Source: Microlunatus speluncae (GTDB lineage Bacteria; Actinomycetota; Actinomycetes; Propionibacteriales; Propionibacteriaceae). Taken from it: DNA of 64,000 bases. Each line of letters opens with the position of its first letter. The first letter of the stretch is position 1. Below the pieces are notes generated by a model that did not search any database, was not told where the DNA came from, and was given only the letters and a program-made list of their open reading frames with translations. Location of the stretch: the NCBI RefSeq assembly GCF_009299835.1, contig NZ_VKCZ01000001.1:1-64000 (forward strand), in the 5' to 3' direction. The translations under genes were made by a program, and so were the position numbers. Positions 6,825-15,866 of the stretch are shown here, in pieces.

Positions 6825-9065
6825 CTACGAGAGCTGGCTGAGCAGTGCCTGCAGTTGATCGTCGCTGATGGTGCTGCCGGGAAAGGCGGCGATCCGGCGG
6901 ATCGGCATCGAGCCGATCATGGACACCAACGCCGGATCGTCCAGCATGGCTCCCATCGGATGGCCGTCCAACAGGTGCCGCAGCACCGCCTCGGCCTGCG
7001 GCACCGCAAGAAACTCGGCCAGGCTCGAGGTCGCGGTTAGCCGGACGCCCGGATCGTCGCCGGGCACCTCGACCATGATCATGCCGCGGAGATCGCGGCT
7101 GGAGCCGCCGACCTCGATCCGATACTGGCCGCCCTCCACCAGCCAGCGGGACAGCTGCGGCTGATAGTAGGCCAGCTCACTCCGGGGGATGATCAGCTCC
7201 ACCTCGCGGGACTCGCCCGCGGCGAGGTCGACGGTGGTGAAGCCGATCAGCTGCCGCGGCGGCCGGGTGATCTGGGAGCCGGGCAGCCCGGCGTAGACCT
7301 GCACCACCTCACGGCCGGCCCGGTCGCCGCTGTTGATCACCCGGACCCGGATCCGGATCCCGTTCGGCACCGCCTCGGCCCGGGCGGCGGCGTACTCGAA
7401 GGTCGTGTACGACAGCCCGTGCCCGAACGGGAAGGCCACCGGCAGATCGCGGGCGTCGAAGTAGCGGTAGCCGACGAAGATCCCCTCGCCGTATCTGATC
7501 TTGCCGAACTCGCCGGGGAAGTCGAGGTAGGCCGGGGTGTCGGACAGCTTGACCGGGATCGTCTCGGCCAGCCGGCCGGACGGGTTCACCCGGCCGAACA
7601 GGACGTCGGCCAGCGCCCCGCCGCCGCCCTGGCCGAGCAGCCAGCCCTCGATCAGCCCGGGCACCAGGTGCTGCCAGCCGGAGACCCGGACCACACCGCC
7701 GTTGGACAGCACCACCACGACCCGCTGGTTGACCGCGAGGATCGCGTCCAGCAGCGTGGTCTGGGCCGCGGGCAGCTCGAGGTGCTGACGGTCGAATCCC
7801 TCCGACTCCTCGGCCGCCGCCAGCCCGAGGAACACCACCACGACGTCGGCGGCCGCGGCCACCGCGGTGGCCTGGGCCCGCAGCGACTCCACGTCGGACT
7901 GCTCGGCCGCGTCGAGGCGATAGCCGGGGGAGAACCGCACCCGGTCGTCGCCGGCGAAGCCGATGATCTCGTCCAACGGCAGATCCAGCCGGGTCGGATT
8001 GATCATGGAACTGCCGGCGCCCTGATAGCGCGGTGTCCGGGCCAGCTCGCCGATCACCGCGATCGACTCGTCGCTGCCGGGGTCGAGCGGCAGGATGCCG
8101 CCCTCGTTGCGCAGCAGCACCACACAGCGCCCGGCGGCCTCCCGGGCCAGGGCGTGGTGGGCGTCGCGATCGAAGGTCGGCACCGGCCGGGAGCCGGCCG
8201 TAGCCACCCGGTCCACCAGCTCCAGCACCTTGCCGGCGGCCCGGTCGACGGCGGCCTGGTCCAGCTCGCCGCGCTCGACGGCGGCGGTGATCAGGACGTC
8301 GGACCGGCCGCCGGTCGACGGCATGATCAGATCCAGCCCGGCGCCGATCGCCGCCACCGGGTCGTCGACCGCGCCCCAATCGGAGACGACCAGCCCGGTG
8401 TAACCCCATTCGTCGCGCAGCAGCTCGGTCAGCAACCACGGATCCTCGGTGGCGTAGACGCCGTTGATCTTGTTGTAGGCGGCCATCACCGTCCACGGCT
8501 GCTGCTCGGTGACGATCCGCTGGAAGGCGCGAAGATAGAGCTCCCGCAGCGGGCGGATGTCGACCTCAGAGCTGGCTCGGAAACGATCATGCTCGGCGTT
8601 GTTGGCGGCGAAATGCTTGACCGACGCGCCGACGCCCTGGCTCTGGATCCCGGCGACCAGGCCGGAGCCGAGGACGCCGGAGATCAGCGGATCCTCCGAC
8701 AGATACTCGAAGTTCCGGCCGCACAGCGGTGATCGTTTGAGGTTGATGCCGGGGCCGAGCACGACGCCGACCCCCGCCGCGCGGGCCTCGAGACCGATCG
8801 CGGCACCGACCCGGCGGGCCAGCTCGGGATCCCAACTGGAGCCGAGGGCCACGGCCGGCGGAAAACAGGTGGCCGGAAGGCTGCCGCCCAGCTGCAGCGG
8901 GTCGACGTCCGGTCGGGGCCGTCGCAACCCGTGCGGACCGTCGGCGAGCACCACCGACTCCACCCCGGACCGCTCCAGATCCTGCGTGGTCCATGCGGTC
9001 GCGCCGCTGGTCAGGGCCGCCTTCTCCGCCAGCGTCAACGACGCCGGCCGATCATGATCCGCCAT
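6825..9065 (-). CDS. Glycoside hydrolase family 3 beta-glucosidase-like enzyme
   Basis: A 746-residue GH3 enzyme without a signal peptide, so probably cytoplasmic. The N-terminal barrel contains the conserved KH pair at 150-151 and the nucleophile D229 in VVSDWGAVDD; the second alpha/beta domain follows (VFLGLAAAEESEGFDR), then a fibronectin-III-like domain (RVINSGDRAGREVVQVY) and an extra C-terminal tail of about 60 residues. It should cleave terminal beta-linked glucose or xylose from oligosaccharides or glycosides. The start at 9065 follows a strong GGAGGCGGAG site; an in-frame upstream start would overlap the preceding gene. It lies 74 bases downstream of a winged-helix regulator and next to two Opp-type importers, which in some bacteria carry oligosaccharides. 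Confidence 0.9.
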   Translation of the reverse strand: MADHDRPASLTLAEKAALTSGATAWTTQDLERSGVESVVLADGPHGLRRPRPDVDPLQLGGSLPATCFPPAVALGSSWDPELARRVGAAIGLEARAAGVGVVLGPGINLKRSPLCGRNFEYLSEDPLISGVLGSGLVAGIQSQGVGASVKHFAANNAEHDRFRASSEVDIRPLRELYLRAFQRIVTEQQPWTVMAAYNKINGVYATEDPWLLTELLRDEWGYTGLVVSDWGAVDDPVAAIGAGLDLIMPSTGGRSDVLITAAVERGELDQAAVDRAAGKVLELVDRVATAGSRPVPTFDRDAHHALAREAAGRCVVLLRNEGGILPLDPGSDESIAVIGELARTPRYQGAGSSMINPTRLDLPLDEIIGFAGDDRVRFSPGYRLDAAEQSDVESLRAQATAVAAAADVVVVFLGLAAAEESEGFDRQHLELPAAQTTLLDAILAVNQRVVVVLSNGGVVRVSGWQHLVPGLIEGWLLGQGGGGALADVLFGRVNPSGRLAETIPVKLSDTPAYLDFPGEFGKIRYGEGIFVGYRYFDARDLPVAFPFGHGLSYTTFEYAAARAEAVPNGIRIRVRVINSGDRAGREVVQVYAGLPGSQITRPPRQLIGFTTVDLAAGESREVELIIPRSELAYYQPQLSRWLVEGGQYRIEVGGSSRDLRGMIMVEVPGDDPGVRLTATSSLAEFLAVPQAEAVLRHLLDGHPMGAMLDDPALVSMIGSMPIRRIAAFPGSTISDDQLQALLSQLS

Positions 9066-9139
9066 TGCTCCGCCTCCCTCTCCGTCCACCCGGGGCCGGA
9101 CCGACCCCGATGTTGTCCGTTCCCCGATCCGGGGCCCGT

Positions 9140-9643
9140 TCAACCGGCCGCCGCCAAGATGATCAACAACGGGATCACCCGTTCGGCCGGGACCTCGTGC
9201 ACACCGCGGGAGCCGGTCCGCAGCCAGCCGGCGGCGATCAACTGGCGCAGATGGTGATAGACCTGCCCGGTCGTCCCGAGGCCCTCGGTCCGGGACAGCT
9301 CGGCCGCGGTGGTCGCGGTGCGGCGGAGCACCAGTTGCAGGATCCGCAGCCGAACCGGGTGACCGAGCGCTGCGATCCGCGACGCCAGGTCCACCCAGTC
9401 GACATCGAGCAGCGCCACCGGGTCGTGGCCCACCTGCCAGGCGACCGGCCCGTTCGGCAGGTCGGCCAGCCCGGCGTAGATCATCGCCGAGTCACCGGCA
9501 CGGCGGCGCAACTCGTCGAGCAGCCAGAACCGTTCCTGCCCGACCGACGGAGTCGCGGCGGGCGTCGCCGCGACCCCATCGTCGAGCCGCTGTTCCAACC
9601 GCTCGATCCGGGCAGCCAGTTCCGCCATGTCGTCGCGCGGCAT
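9140..9643 (-). CDS. ArsR-like winged-helix transcriptional regulator
   Basis: A 167-residue protein. Residues 5-25 form a short amphipathic helix that could be a coiled coil (MAELAARIERLEQRLDD). The winged helix is at about 88-150, with LGHPVRLRILQLVL followed by the recognition helix and wing (GLGTTGQVYHHLRQLIAAGWL), as in ArsR/helix-turn-helix 20 regulators. No metal-binding Cys cluster is present, so the effector is probably not a metal. It precedes the GH3 gene on the same strand with a 74-base gap and is likely co-transcribed. An inverted repeat just upstream may be its own operator. Confidence 0.75.
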   Translation of the reverse strand: MPRDDMAELAARIERLEQRLDDGVAATPAATPSVGQERFWLLDELRRRAGDSAMIYAGLADLPNGPVAWQVGHDPVALLDVDWVDLASRIAALGHPVRLRILQLVLRRTATTAAELSRTEGLGTTGQVYHHLRQLIAAGWLRTGSRGVHEVPAERVIPLLIILAAAG

Positions 9644-9656
9644 CGCTCTCCGTTCT

Positions 9657-9692
9657 CCGTCCCGTCGGCTGCCCCTACCTTATTCGGGACGG
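9657..9692 (-). promoter_or_regulatory. Inverted repeat in the promoter of the winged-helix regulator
   Basis: CCGTCCCG (9657-9664) and CGGGACGG (9685-9692) are reverse complements around a 20-base spacer that contains a TAAGGT -10-like hexamer on the minus strand. Placement directly before the regulator start fits autoregulation, but a simple hairpin cannot be excluded. Confidence 0.4.
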
Positions 9693-9699
9693 GACGGCG

Positions 9700-11418
9700 T
9701 CACTTCAGGTAGCCGATGTTCTCCCAGGTCGTCGTACCCATGCCGAACGCGCCGTAGTTGGCCAGCGACTTCTTGGTCGCGACCAGCTCCGGCCGCTGAT
9801 ACAGCGGCAGCGTGCAGACGCTCTCCCACATCAGTTTGGACGCCTCGGCCGCCAACTCGATCCGCTTGGCCGGGTCGGTCTCGAACGCCGCCTCCTTGGC
9901 GATCTCGTCGACCCGCGGGATGGAAACCTTGCTGTAGTTGGAATCCGAGCCGGTGCCGAAGATCTGGCTGATCGAGCCGTACGGATACGGCGTGCCGATC
10001 CAGGAGAACGCGATGATCTCGAACTCGCCGCCGGACAGCACGCTGCCGTCCTGGAACTTCGCGATCGGGACCACCACGATCTGCACGTCGATGCCGATGT
10101 TCTTCAACTGCGACTGGGCCTGCTTGGCCTCGTTCTCCGAGACCGGGACGCCGGCCAGTTGGCTGAACTTCACGGTCAGCTTCTTGCCGTCCTTCTCCCG
10201 GATGCCGTCGCCGTCGGCGTCCTTCCAGCCGGCCGCCTCGAGGTCGGCCTTGGCCTTCTCCGGGTCGTAGTCCAGGCCGGTCTCCTGGGCGATGTCGCGG
10301 TAACCCTCCTGGTTGGCGTTGAACAGGTTGTGGTTCTTCGACTCCGCCGGCCAGTCGAGCCCGGCCAGGTCGGAGGCCGCGATCTCGGTCCGGTTCAGGC
10401 CGCGGACGATCGCCTGCCGGATCGCCTGGTCGGCCATCAGCCCGGCCTTCTGGTTGAAGGTGAAGTGCCGGTAGTCGGGTCCGCCGGCGCGCCGTACCTC
10501 GGCGTTCGGCGCGGTCTGCGCCCGCTGGTTGGCGTCCGGGTCGGGCCCGACGTCGAAGGCGTCGATCTCGTCGTTGACGAAGGCCGAGGCGGTGGCGTCG
10601 GAGGAGATCGCGCGGAAGGTGACCTCGTCCAGCATCGGCTTCTCGCCCCACCACTTCTCGTTCGGGACCTCGGTCATCACCTTCTGGGTCTTGTCATAGG
10701 ACTTGATCTTGAACGGACCGGACAGCCACTCCGGCTTGGTGGAGATGTCGGCCCAGCCCTTGTTGAAGGCCGCCGGGGTGTTCATCGACTCGGCGCGATA
10801 GACCGTGCCGACCGTCTTCGCCCAGTCCGGATACGGCCCGGTGAAGCTGACGATCACCTCGTTCTGGTCGGCGCCGGCCTTGACGCTCTCCAGCAGCTCG
10901 AACCCGTCCCGGCTGGCGCAGTTGTTGCCGTTGTCCTTGTCCGGGCCGCAGGCCAGCAGGGTCGCGATCCAGTCGTCGGCGTCGATCGCCTCACCGTCGC
11001 CCCAGACCGCCTTCGGGTTCAGCTTCAACGTGACGACCGTCGGGTCCTCCTGGGTGACCTCGGCCGACTCCAGGTATTCCGGATTCGGCGTCGCCTTGCC
11101 GCTGGCGTCGTAGTCCATCGCCGAGGGGAAGATCGGGTCCCGGACGTCGGAGATGTCGGCGTTGTTGCCGTCGACGTGCTTCGGGTTCCAGTTGGTGCCG
11201 AAGTCGGAGATGGCCAGCCGGACCCGGCCGCCCTGCTGCAGAGCCGACCGGTCCTGCGGGTTGATGTTCTGGGCGTTGGCGGCGTCCTGACTCGGTCCAC
11301 CGCCCGGGTCGGACGGGCCGCCCGCTCCGGGACCGCCGCAGGCCCCGACCACCAGCAACCCGGCGACCAGGGCCGCGGTGCCGGTGAGTCGGGCCAGAGA
11401 GAGCTTCCTTGTTCTCAC
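9700..11418 (-). CDS. Oligopeptide-type ABC importer substrate-binding lipoprotein (importer 1)
   Basis: A 572-residue class V (SBP_bac_5) binding protein. The signal peptide ends in the lipobox VVGAC (Cys27 from the GTG start), then a Gly/Pro-rich linker. Family landmarks include PNPEYLESAEVTQEDPTVV, the WGDGEAIDADDW segment and the C-terminal LYQRPELVATKKSL. It captures a ligand outside the membrane for the permeases encoded upstream. Opp-type proteins carry peptides, but also oligosaccharides, so ligand identity is open. The GTG start at 11418 sits 4 bases after GGAGG. It is the last gene of its operon. It is paralogous to the binding protein of importer 2. Confidence 0.88.
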   Translation of the reverse strand: MRTRKLSLARLTGTAALVAGLLVVGACGGPGAGGPSDPGGGPSQDAANAQNINPQDRSALQQGGRVRLAISDFGTNWNPKHVDGNNADISDVRDPIFPSAMDYDASGKATPNPEYLESAEVTQEDPTVVTLKLNPKAVWGDGEAIDADDWIATLLACGPDKDNGNNCASRDGFELLESVKAGADQNEVIVSFTGPYPDWAKTVGTVYRAESMNTPAAFNKGWADISTKPEWLSGPFKIKSYDKTQKVMTEVPNEKWWGEKPMLDEVTFRAISSDATASAFVNDEIDAFDVGPDPDANQRAQTAPNAEVRRAGGPDYRHFTFNQKAGLMADQAIRQAIVRGLNRTEIAASDLAGLDWPAESKNHNLFNANQEGYRDIAQETGLDYDPEKAKADLEAAGWKDADGDGIREKDGKKLTVKFSQLAGVPVSENEAKQAQSQLKNIGIDVQIVVVPIAKFQDGSVLSGGEFEIIAFSWIGTPYPYGSISQIFGTGSDSNYSKVSIPRVDEIAKEAAFETDPAKRIELAAEASKLMWESVCTLPLYQRPELVATKKSLANYGAFGMGTTTWENIGYLK

Positions 11419-11469
11419 GGTTCCTCCAATAGATCTGATCATGGTCGTTCGGATCGTGCGGGTGGGGAG

Positions 11470-13593
11470 TCACTGGGGGGCGCCGTCCCCCTCTCCCTCC
11501 TCCGTCGGCAGGATCGCCGACGATTCGTTGTAGTGGCAGGCCGAGCGATGATCACCGGGCAGCAGTTCCAGCACCGGATACTCGGCGTCGCAGCGGGCCC
11601 GGCGGGTCTCGTCCAGGGTGAGATAGCGCTGGCAGCGGGTCCGGAAGGTGCAGCCGGACGGGGGATTGGCCGGCGACGGAAGATCACCACGGAGCAGGAT
11701 CCGCTGCCGCCGGCGCTCGACGTCCGGGTCCGGGATCGGCACCGCCGACAACAGGGCCTGGGTGTACGGATGCGCCGGCGCACCGTAGACCGAGGAGACC
11801 TCGCCGATCTCCACGATCCGGCCCAGATACATCACCGCGACCCGATCGGCGATGTGCCGGATCACCGCCAGGTCGTGCGCGACGAACAGATAGGACAGGT
11901 CGAGCCGGCTCTTCAGCTCGTCCAGCAGGTTGATCACGCCGGCCTGGATCGACACGTCGAGGGCGGACACCGGCTCGTCCAGGACCAGCAGCTTGGGTTC
12001 CAGCGCCAGCGCGCGGGCGATGCCGATCCGTTGCCGCTGGCCGCCGGAGAAGTGTTGCGGGAAGCGGTCGGCATGGGCCTGCTCCAGGCCGACCAGGTCG
12101 AGCAGTTCGTTGACCCGCGACTCGATCCGCGCCTTGGGCACGCCCTGGGCGCCGAGCGGTTCGGCGATGATGTCGAACACCGGCATGCGCGGATCGAGCG
12201 ACGACATCGGGTCCTGGAACACCACCTGCAGGTCGCGGCGCAGGTGCTTGCGCCGGGCCCGGTTGAGCTCCTCGACCGGCTGGCCGAGGACCACGACGTT
12301 GCCCTCGGTCGGGGCCTTGAGGTTCAGGATTTCCAACAGGGTGGTGGTTTTGCCGCAGCCGGACTCGCCGACCAGGCCCAGGGTCTCGCCGGCCTTGATC
12401 TCCAGGTCGATCCCGTCGACGGCGTACACGGTGCCGACCCGGCGGCGGAAGATCGCGCCCTTGAGCAGCGGATAGTGCCGCTTGAACCCGGTCAGTTGCA
12501 GCACCGTGTCCCGGTCCTCCCGCCGGCTGCGTTCCAGCGTGGACGGCTCGCCGGTGCCGGTCGGGAAGATGTTCGCGTACGCCCCGCCGCGTTCCATCAC
12601 CTCGGGCACGAAGTGGCAGGCGGCGACATGATCTTGGTGCTCAGTGCGTTCCAGGCCGGGCTCGGTCTCGGTGCAGAGGTCCTGCGCCATCGGGCAACGC
12701 GGTGCGAACGGGCAGCCCGGGGCCAGGCTGACCAGCGACGGCGGGTTGCCCTGGACCGTGGCCAGAGCTTCCTTGTGGGTGGCGTCCAGCCGCGGCACCG
12801 AGCCCAACAACCCGATGGTGTACGGCATCCGCGGCCGATAGAAGATCTCGTCACAGGAGCCCTGCTCGACCGGCCGGCCGGCGTACATCACGGTCACCCG
12901 GTCCGCGATCCCGGCCACGACGCCCAGGTCGTGGGTGATCATGATCAACGCGGCGCCGGTCTCGGCCTGCGCGGTCTTCAGCACCTCCAGCACCTGGGCC
13001 TGGATCGTCACGTCCAGCGCCGTGGTCGGCTCGTCGGCGATCAACAGATCGGGATCGTTCGCGATCGCCATCGCGATCATGGCCCGCTGCCGCATGCCGC
13101 CGGAGAACTCGTGCGGGAAGGCGCGGACCCGGACGTCGGGGTTGGGGATGCCGACCAGGTCGAGCAGCTCGACCGCCCGGCGCCCGGCCGCGGCCCGGCT
13201 GACCGTGGTGTGGATCCGCAGCGCCTCGATGATCTGGTCGCCGATCGAATAGACCGGGGTCAGCGCCGACAGCGGATCCTGGAAGATCATCGAGATCTTG
13301 TCGCCGCGCAGCCTGGACAGGTGCGCGTCGCTTCGGCCGAGCAGTTCCTGGCCGTGCAGCCGGACCGAGCCGGAGATCCGGGTGTGCTCCGGGTGCAGGC
13401 CCATGATCGCCATCGAGCTGGCCGACTTGCCGGAGCCGGACTCGCCGACGATGGCCAACGTCTCGCCGGCGTTGAGCTCGAAGCTCAGCCCGCGCACCGC
13501 CCGCACCGGTCCGGCCTCGCTGGGGAACGTCACCTCGAGATCGCGGACCGACAGCACCGTGCCGACCGCCGGATCGGCCTGCAGCGCGCTCAT
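11470..13593 (-). CDS. Fused double ATP-binding protein of an oligopeptide-type ABC importer (importer 1)
   Basis: A 707-residue protein in which the usual OppD and OppF subunits are fused. Each half has a Walker A (GESGSGKSAS near 50; GESGCGKTTT near 410), an ABC signature (FSGGMRQR; FSGGQRQR) and a Walker B with Asp-Glu, and each ends in the Opp-specific tail with Cys-rich GCPFAPRCP and CTFRTRCQRY segments that can bind an iron-sulphur cluster in this family. It hydrolyses ATP on the cytoplasmic face to drive import through the two permeases. The start at 13593 follows GGAGGGA; longer frames upstream run into a repeat. A 152-base gap with an inverted repeat separates it from permease C. Confidence 0.92.
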   Translation of the reverse strand: MSALQADPAVGTVLSVRDLEVTFPSEAGPVRAVRGLSFELNAGETLAIVGESGSGKSASSMAIMGLHPEHTRISGSVRLHGQELLGRSDAHLSRLRGDKISMIFQDPLSALTPVYSIGDQIIEALRIHTTVSRAAAGRRAVELLDLVGIPNPDVRVRAFPHEFSGGMRQRAMIAMAIANDPDLLIADEPTTALDVTIQAQVLEVLKTAQAETGAALIMITHDLGVVAGIADRVTVMYAGRPVEQGSCDEIFYRPRMPYTIGLLGSVPRLDATHKEALATVQGNPPSLVSLAPGCPFAPRCPMAQDLCTETEPGLERTEHQDHVAACHFVPEVMERGGAYANIFPTGTGEPSTLERSRREDRDTVLQLTGFKRHYPLLKGAIFRRRVGTVYAVDGIDLEIKAGETLGLVGESGCGKTTTLLEILNLKAPTEGNVVVLGQPVEELNRARRKHLRRDLQVVFQDPMSSLDPRMPVFDIIAEPLGAQGVPKARIESRVNELLDLVGLEQAHADRFPQHFSGGQRQRIGIARALALEPKLLVLDEPVSALDVSIQAGVINLLDELKSRLDLSYLFVAHDLAVIRHIADRVAVMYLGRIVEIGEVSSVYGAPAHPYTQALLSAVPIPDPDVERRRQRILLRGDLPSPANPPSGCTFRTRCQRYLTLDETRRARCDAEYPVLELLPGDHRSACHYNESSAILPTEEGEGDGAPQ

Positions 13594-13632
13594 CACGACT
13601 CCCTCCGGTTCGGGCGATGTGGAGGCTTGGGT

Positions 13633-13733
13633 GTTCGTTCCCTGAGCTTGTCGAAGGGCCAAGGAGATCGGGCCTGCCCTTCGACAGGCTCAGGGAACGA
13701 CGTCCGCAGCCCTTCGACAGGCTCAGGGAACGA
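13633..13733. repeat. Dispersed repeat family C, three units inside an operon
   Basis: One unit of GTTCCCTGAGC[C/T]TGTCGAAGGG at 13633-13658 is followed by two units in the opposite direction (about 13677-13700 and 13709-13733), forming a strong hairpin. This sequence is a common intergenic repeat of actinomycete genomes. Here it lies within an operon, between permease C and the ATPase gene, where a hairpin could protect or attenuate part of the message. Confidence 0.9.
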
Positions 13734-13744
13734 ACCGGCGGCGA

Positions 13745-14689
13745 TCATGCTCGGCCGCCGGAGGTGGAGTTGGGGTCGAGGGCGTCGCGCAGGCCGTCGC
13801 CGATGGCGTTGATGCTCATCACCATCACCACCAGGATCACGGCCGGGAAGGCGAAGATCCACGGGAAGGTGGTGGCCATCCGCTGGCCCTGGCCGATCAG
13901 GGTGCCGAGCGAGGTGTCCGGCGGCTGCACCCCGAAGCCGAAGAAGGAGAGGCCGGTCTCGGCCAGGATCGCCGACCCGACCCCGAGGGTGGCGTTGATG
14001 ATCAGCAGCGAGGAGATGTTGGGGATGATGTGCCGGATGATCACCCGCGGCGCGGGCAGGCCGGCGAATTTGGCGGCAAGCACGTACTCCCGTTCCTTGA
14101 CCGTGAGACACAGGCTGCGGACGACGCGGGCGTCGAGGATCCAGGCGAAGGCGGCGAGCAGCACGACCAGCAGCAGCCAGGCCTGCGGGCCCTGCGGACC
14201 GCCGCGGGTGATGATCGCGATGATCAGGAACGACGGGATCACCAGCAACAGGTCGATCACCCACAGCGCGCCGCGCTCGAACCAGCCGCCGAAGTAGGCG
14301 GCGAAGGAGCCGACCGTGGCCGCGACCGCGGTCGAGATCAACGCCACCAGCAGGCCGATCATGATCGACTTCTGCAGGCCGCGCATGGTCAGTGCGAAGA
14401 CGTCGTTGCCGCTCTGGGTGGTGCCGAACCAGTGGTTCGAGCTCGGCGCCTTCAGGAAGCTCAGCCGGTCGACGTCGGTGTAGTCCCAGTAGTAGAGGTG
14501 CGGGCCGATCACCGCGAAGCCGACGATGATCAGATAGACCAGCACACCGACCATCGCGGTCCGGTTGCGCAGGAACCGGCGCAGGATCAGCTGACCGCGG
14601 GTCATCCGGCGACCGGTCCGGACCGGCACCGGCTCGATGATGTCGTCGCTGACCGGCTCGATGATCGACTTCGGCGTCAGTTCCGACAT
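13745..14689 (-). CDS. ABC importer permease, OppC/DppC type (importer 1)
   Basis: A 314-residue integral membrane protein. After a cytoplasmic N-terminus it has an OppC N-terminal segment (RRFLRNRTAMVGVLVYLIIVGF) and five further membrane spans. The EAA loop that contacts the ATPase is visible (EYVLAAKFAGLPAPRVIIRHIIPN, about 195-218). It pairs with the preceding OppB-type permease. The start ATG is 7 bases after the upstream gene's stop, so the two are translationally close. The protein is similar in layout to the importer 2 permease C, indicating duplication of the operon. Confidence 0.92.
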   Translation of the reverse strand: MSELTPKSIIEPVSDDIIEPVPVRTGRRMTRGQLILRRFLRNRTAMVGVLVYLIIVGFAVIGPHLYYWDYTDVDRLSFLKAPSSNHWFGTTQSGNDVFALTMRGLQKSIMIGLLVALISTAVAATVGSFAAYFGGWFERGALWVIDLLLVIPSFLIIAIITRGGPQGPQAWLLLVVLLAAFAWILDARVVRSLCLTVKEREYVLAAKFAGLPAPRVIIRHIIPNISSLLIINATLGVGSAILAETGLSFFGFGVQPPDTSLGTLIGQGQRMATTFPWIFAFPAVILVVMVMSINAIGDGLRDALDPNSTSGGRA

Positions 14690-14696
14690 GGCGGCC

Positions 14697-15683
14697 TCAG
14701 CCGACCCGGACGCGCGGGTCGAGGGCGGCGACCAGGATGTCGGAGAGCATGGCGCCGGTGAGCACGCAGATGCCGCTGAACGCGACCACGGCGACCGTGC
14801 CGTGCACGTCGTTGCCGAGGATCGTCTGCACCGCGTAGATCCCCATCCCGTTGAAGGTGAAGATCAACTCGAGGAACGCCGCGCCGGTGAACAGGGTCGC
14901 GACGTTGAACGCGAAGAAGGTCGCGGTCGGGATCATCGCGGTGCGCAGCGCATGGCGCATGATCGCCTTCTGCTTCGGCAGTCCCTTGGCCCGGGCGGTG
15001 CGGACGAAGTCGGCGCTGAGGGCGTCCAGCATCAGGTTGCGCTGGATCCGGCTGAACGAGGCCACGCTGAAGATGATCAAGGTCAACGACGGCAGCAGCA
15101 GATGCTGGGCCCGGTCGGCCAGCCAGGCCAGGGGATAGTCGCCGTGGTCGCCGGTCTCGCCGACGAACTCGAACACCCGCAGGCCGGTGGTCTGGTTGAA
15201 CGCCGTGGCCAGGACGGACAGCACGGTCGCCACCACCAGGGTCGGCATCGAGAGGAAGAACAGCGAGGTCGCGGTCGCGGCGCGGTCGGCGGCCTTGTAC
15301 TGCCGGGTCGCGGTCCAGGCGCCGAGCGCGATGCCGCCGACCATACCGACCAGCGAACCGATCGTGATCAGCCGCAGGCTGACCCACATCCGACGGCCGA
15401 TCTCCTCGTTGACGAACCCGCCACGCGGCCCCGCCGCCATGCCCCAGTCGCCCTGCAGCACGCTGGTGAACCAGGTCCACCAGCGCTGGATCAGCGGGAT
15501 CCGATCGCTCAGGTTCTTGGCCCGCAGCTCGTTCTCGATCGCGGTCGGATCGATCGGCGGATTGACCACCTCGTACAGGGCCCGGGGGTTGAGCGCGGTC
15601 GCGGCCAGGAAGTAGGACAGCGTGACCGCGATGAAGAGCAGGATGACGTAGTTCAACAGTCGGCGGAGCAGATATCTCCCCAC
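14697..15683 (-). CDS. ABC importer permease, OppB/DppB type (importer 1)
   Basis: A 328-residue integral membrane protein, first gene of its operon. It opens with GRYLLRRLLNYVILLFIAVTLSYFLA, the standard first span, has a large extracellular loop, and ends with the OppB EAA region (FVRTARAKGLPKQKAIMRHALR) and DPRVRVG. I chose the GTG at 15683 because GGGGAGGAG lies 8 bases upstream and the family starts at this point; a longer frame would add about 49 non-homologous residues. Together with permease C it forms the translocation pore. Confidence 0.92.
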   Translation of the reverse strand: MGRYLLRRLLNYVILLFIAVTLSYFLAATALNPRALYEVVNPPIDPTAIENELRAKNLSDRIPLIQRWWTWFTSVLQGDWGMAAGPRGGFVNEEIGRRMWVSLRLITIGSLVGMVGGIALGAWTATRQYKAADRAATATSLFFLSMPTLVVATVLSVLATAFNQTTGLRVFEFVGETGDHGDYPLAWLADRAQHLLLPSLTLIIFSVASFSRIQRNLMLDALSADFVRTARAKGLPKQKAIMRHALRTAMIPTATFFAFNVATLFTGAAFLELIFTFNGMGIYAVQTILGNDVHGTVAVVAFSGICVLTGAMLSDILVAALDPRVRVG

Positions 15684-15808
15684 AGACCGTCTCCTCCCCA
15701 GCGAGGTCCCCGACAGAACTGGGGTTGACTGTAACGGCCGCGCGAGGATTTGTGGAGGTTCCACCGGGAAGTTCAATAATCTTGAAACATTTGCACGCGG
15801 GTACGCCA
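15684..15808 (-). promoter_or_regulatory. Promoter region of importer 1 operon with a TTCAA-N5-TTGAA palindrome
   Basis: The stretch between the importer 2 terminator and the first gene of importer 1 contains the small palindrome TTCAA-N5-TTGAA (15772-15786) and a TACAGT hexamer nearer the gene that could be a -10. The palindrome is a candidate operator; no regulator gene is adjacent. Confidence 0.35.
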
Positions 15809-15838
15809 AAGGGCCGGTGGTCAACGCCACCGGCCCTT
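15809..15838 (-). terminator. Intrinsic-type terminator after importer 2 binding protein
   Basis: A perfect 12-bp stem (AAGGGCCGGTGG / CCACCGGCCCTT) with a 6-base loop lies 28 bases past the stop codon of the minus-strand binding protein gene. On that strand the stem ends in TTT. It isolates importer 2 from importer 1 transcription. Confidence 0.85.
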
Positions 15839-15866
15839 CGGTTACTGCGAGATCAGTCGGTCAGAA

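Noticed and set aside
13594..13662. A longer N-terminus for the importer 1 ATPase
   Set aside because: The extra 23 codons are translated from a family C repeat, and a good ribosome binding site precedes the internal ATG.
10159..13812. A 1217-codon open frame on the plus strand opposite the importer 1 genes
   Set aside because: It is antisense to well-supported ABC transporter genes; its composition (Arg, Gly, Asp, His rich) is the usual shadow of high-GC coding DNA.
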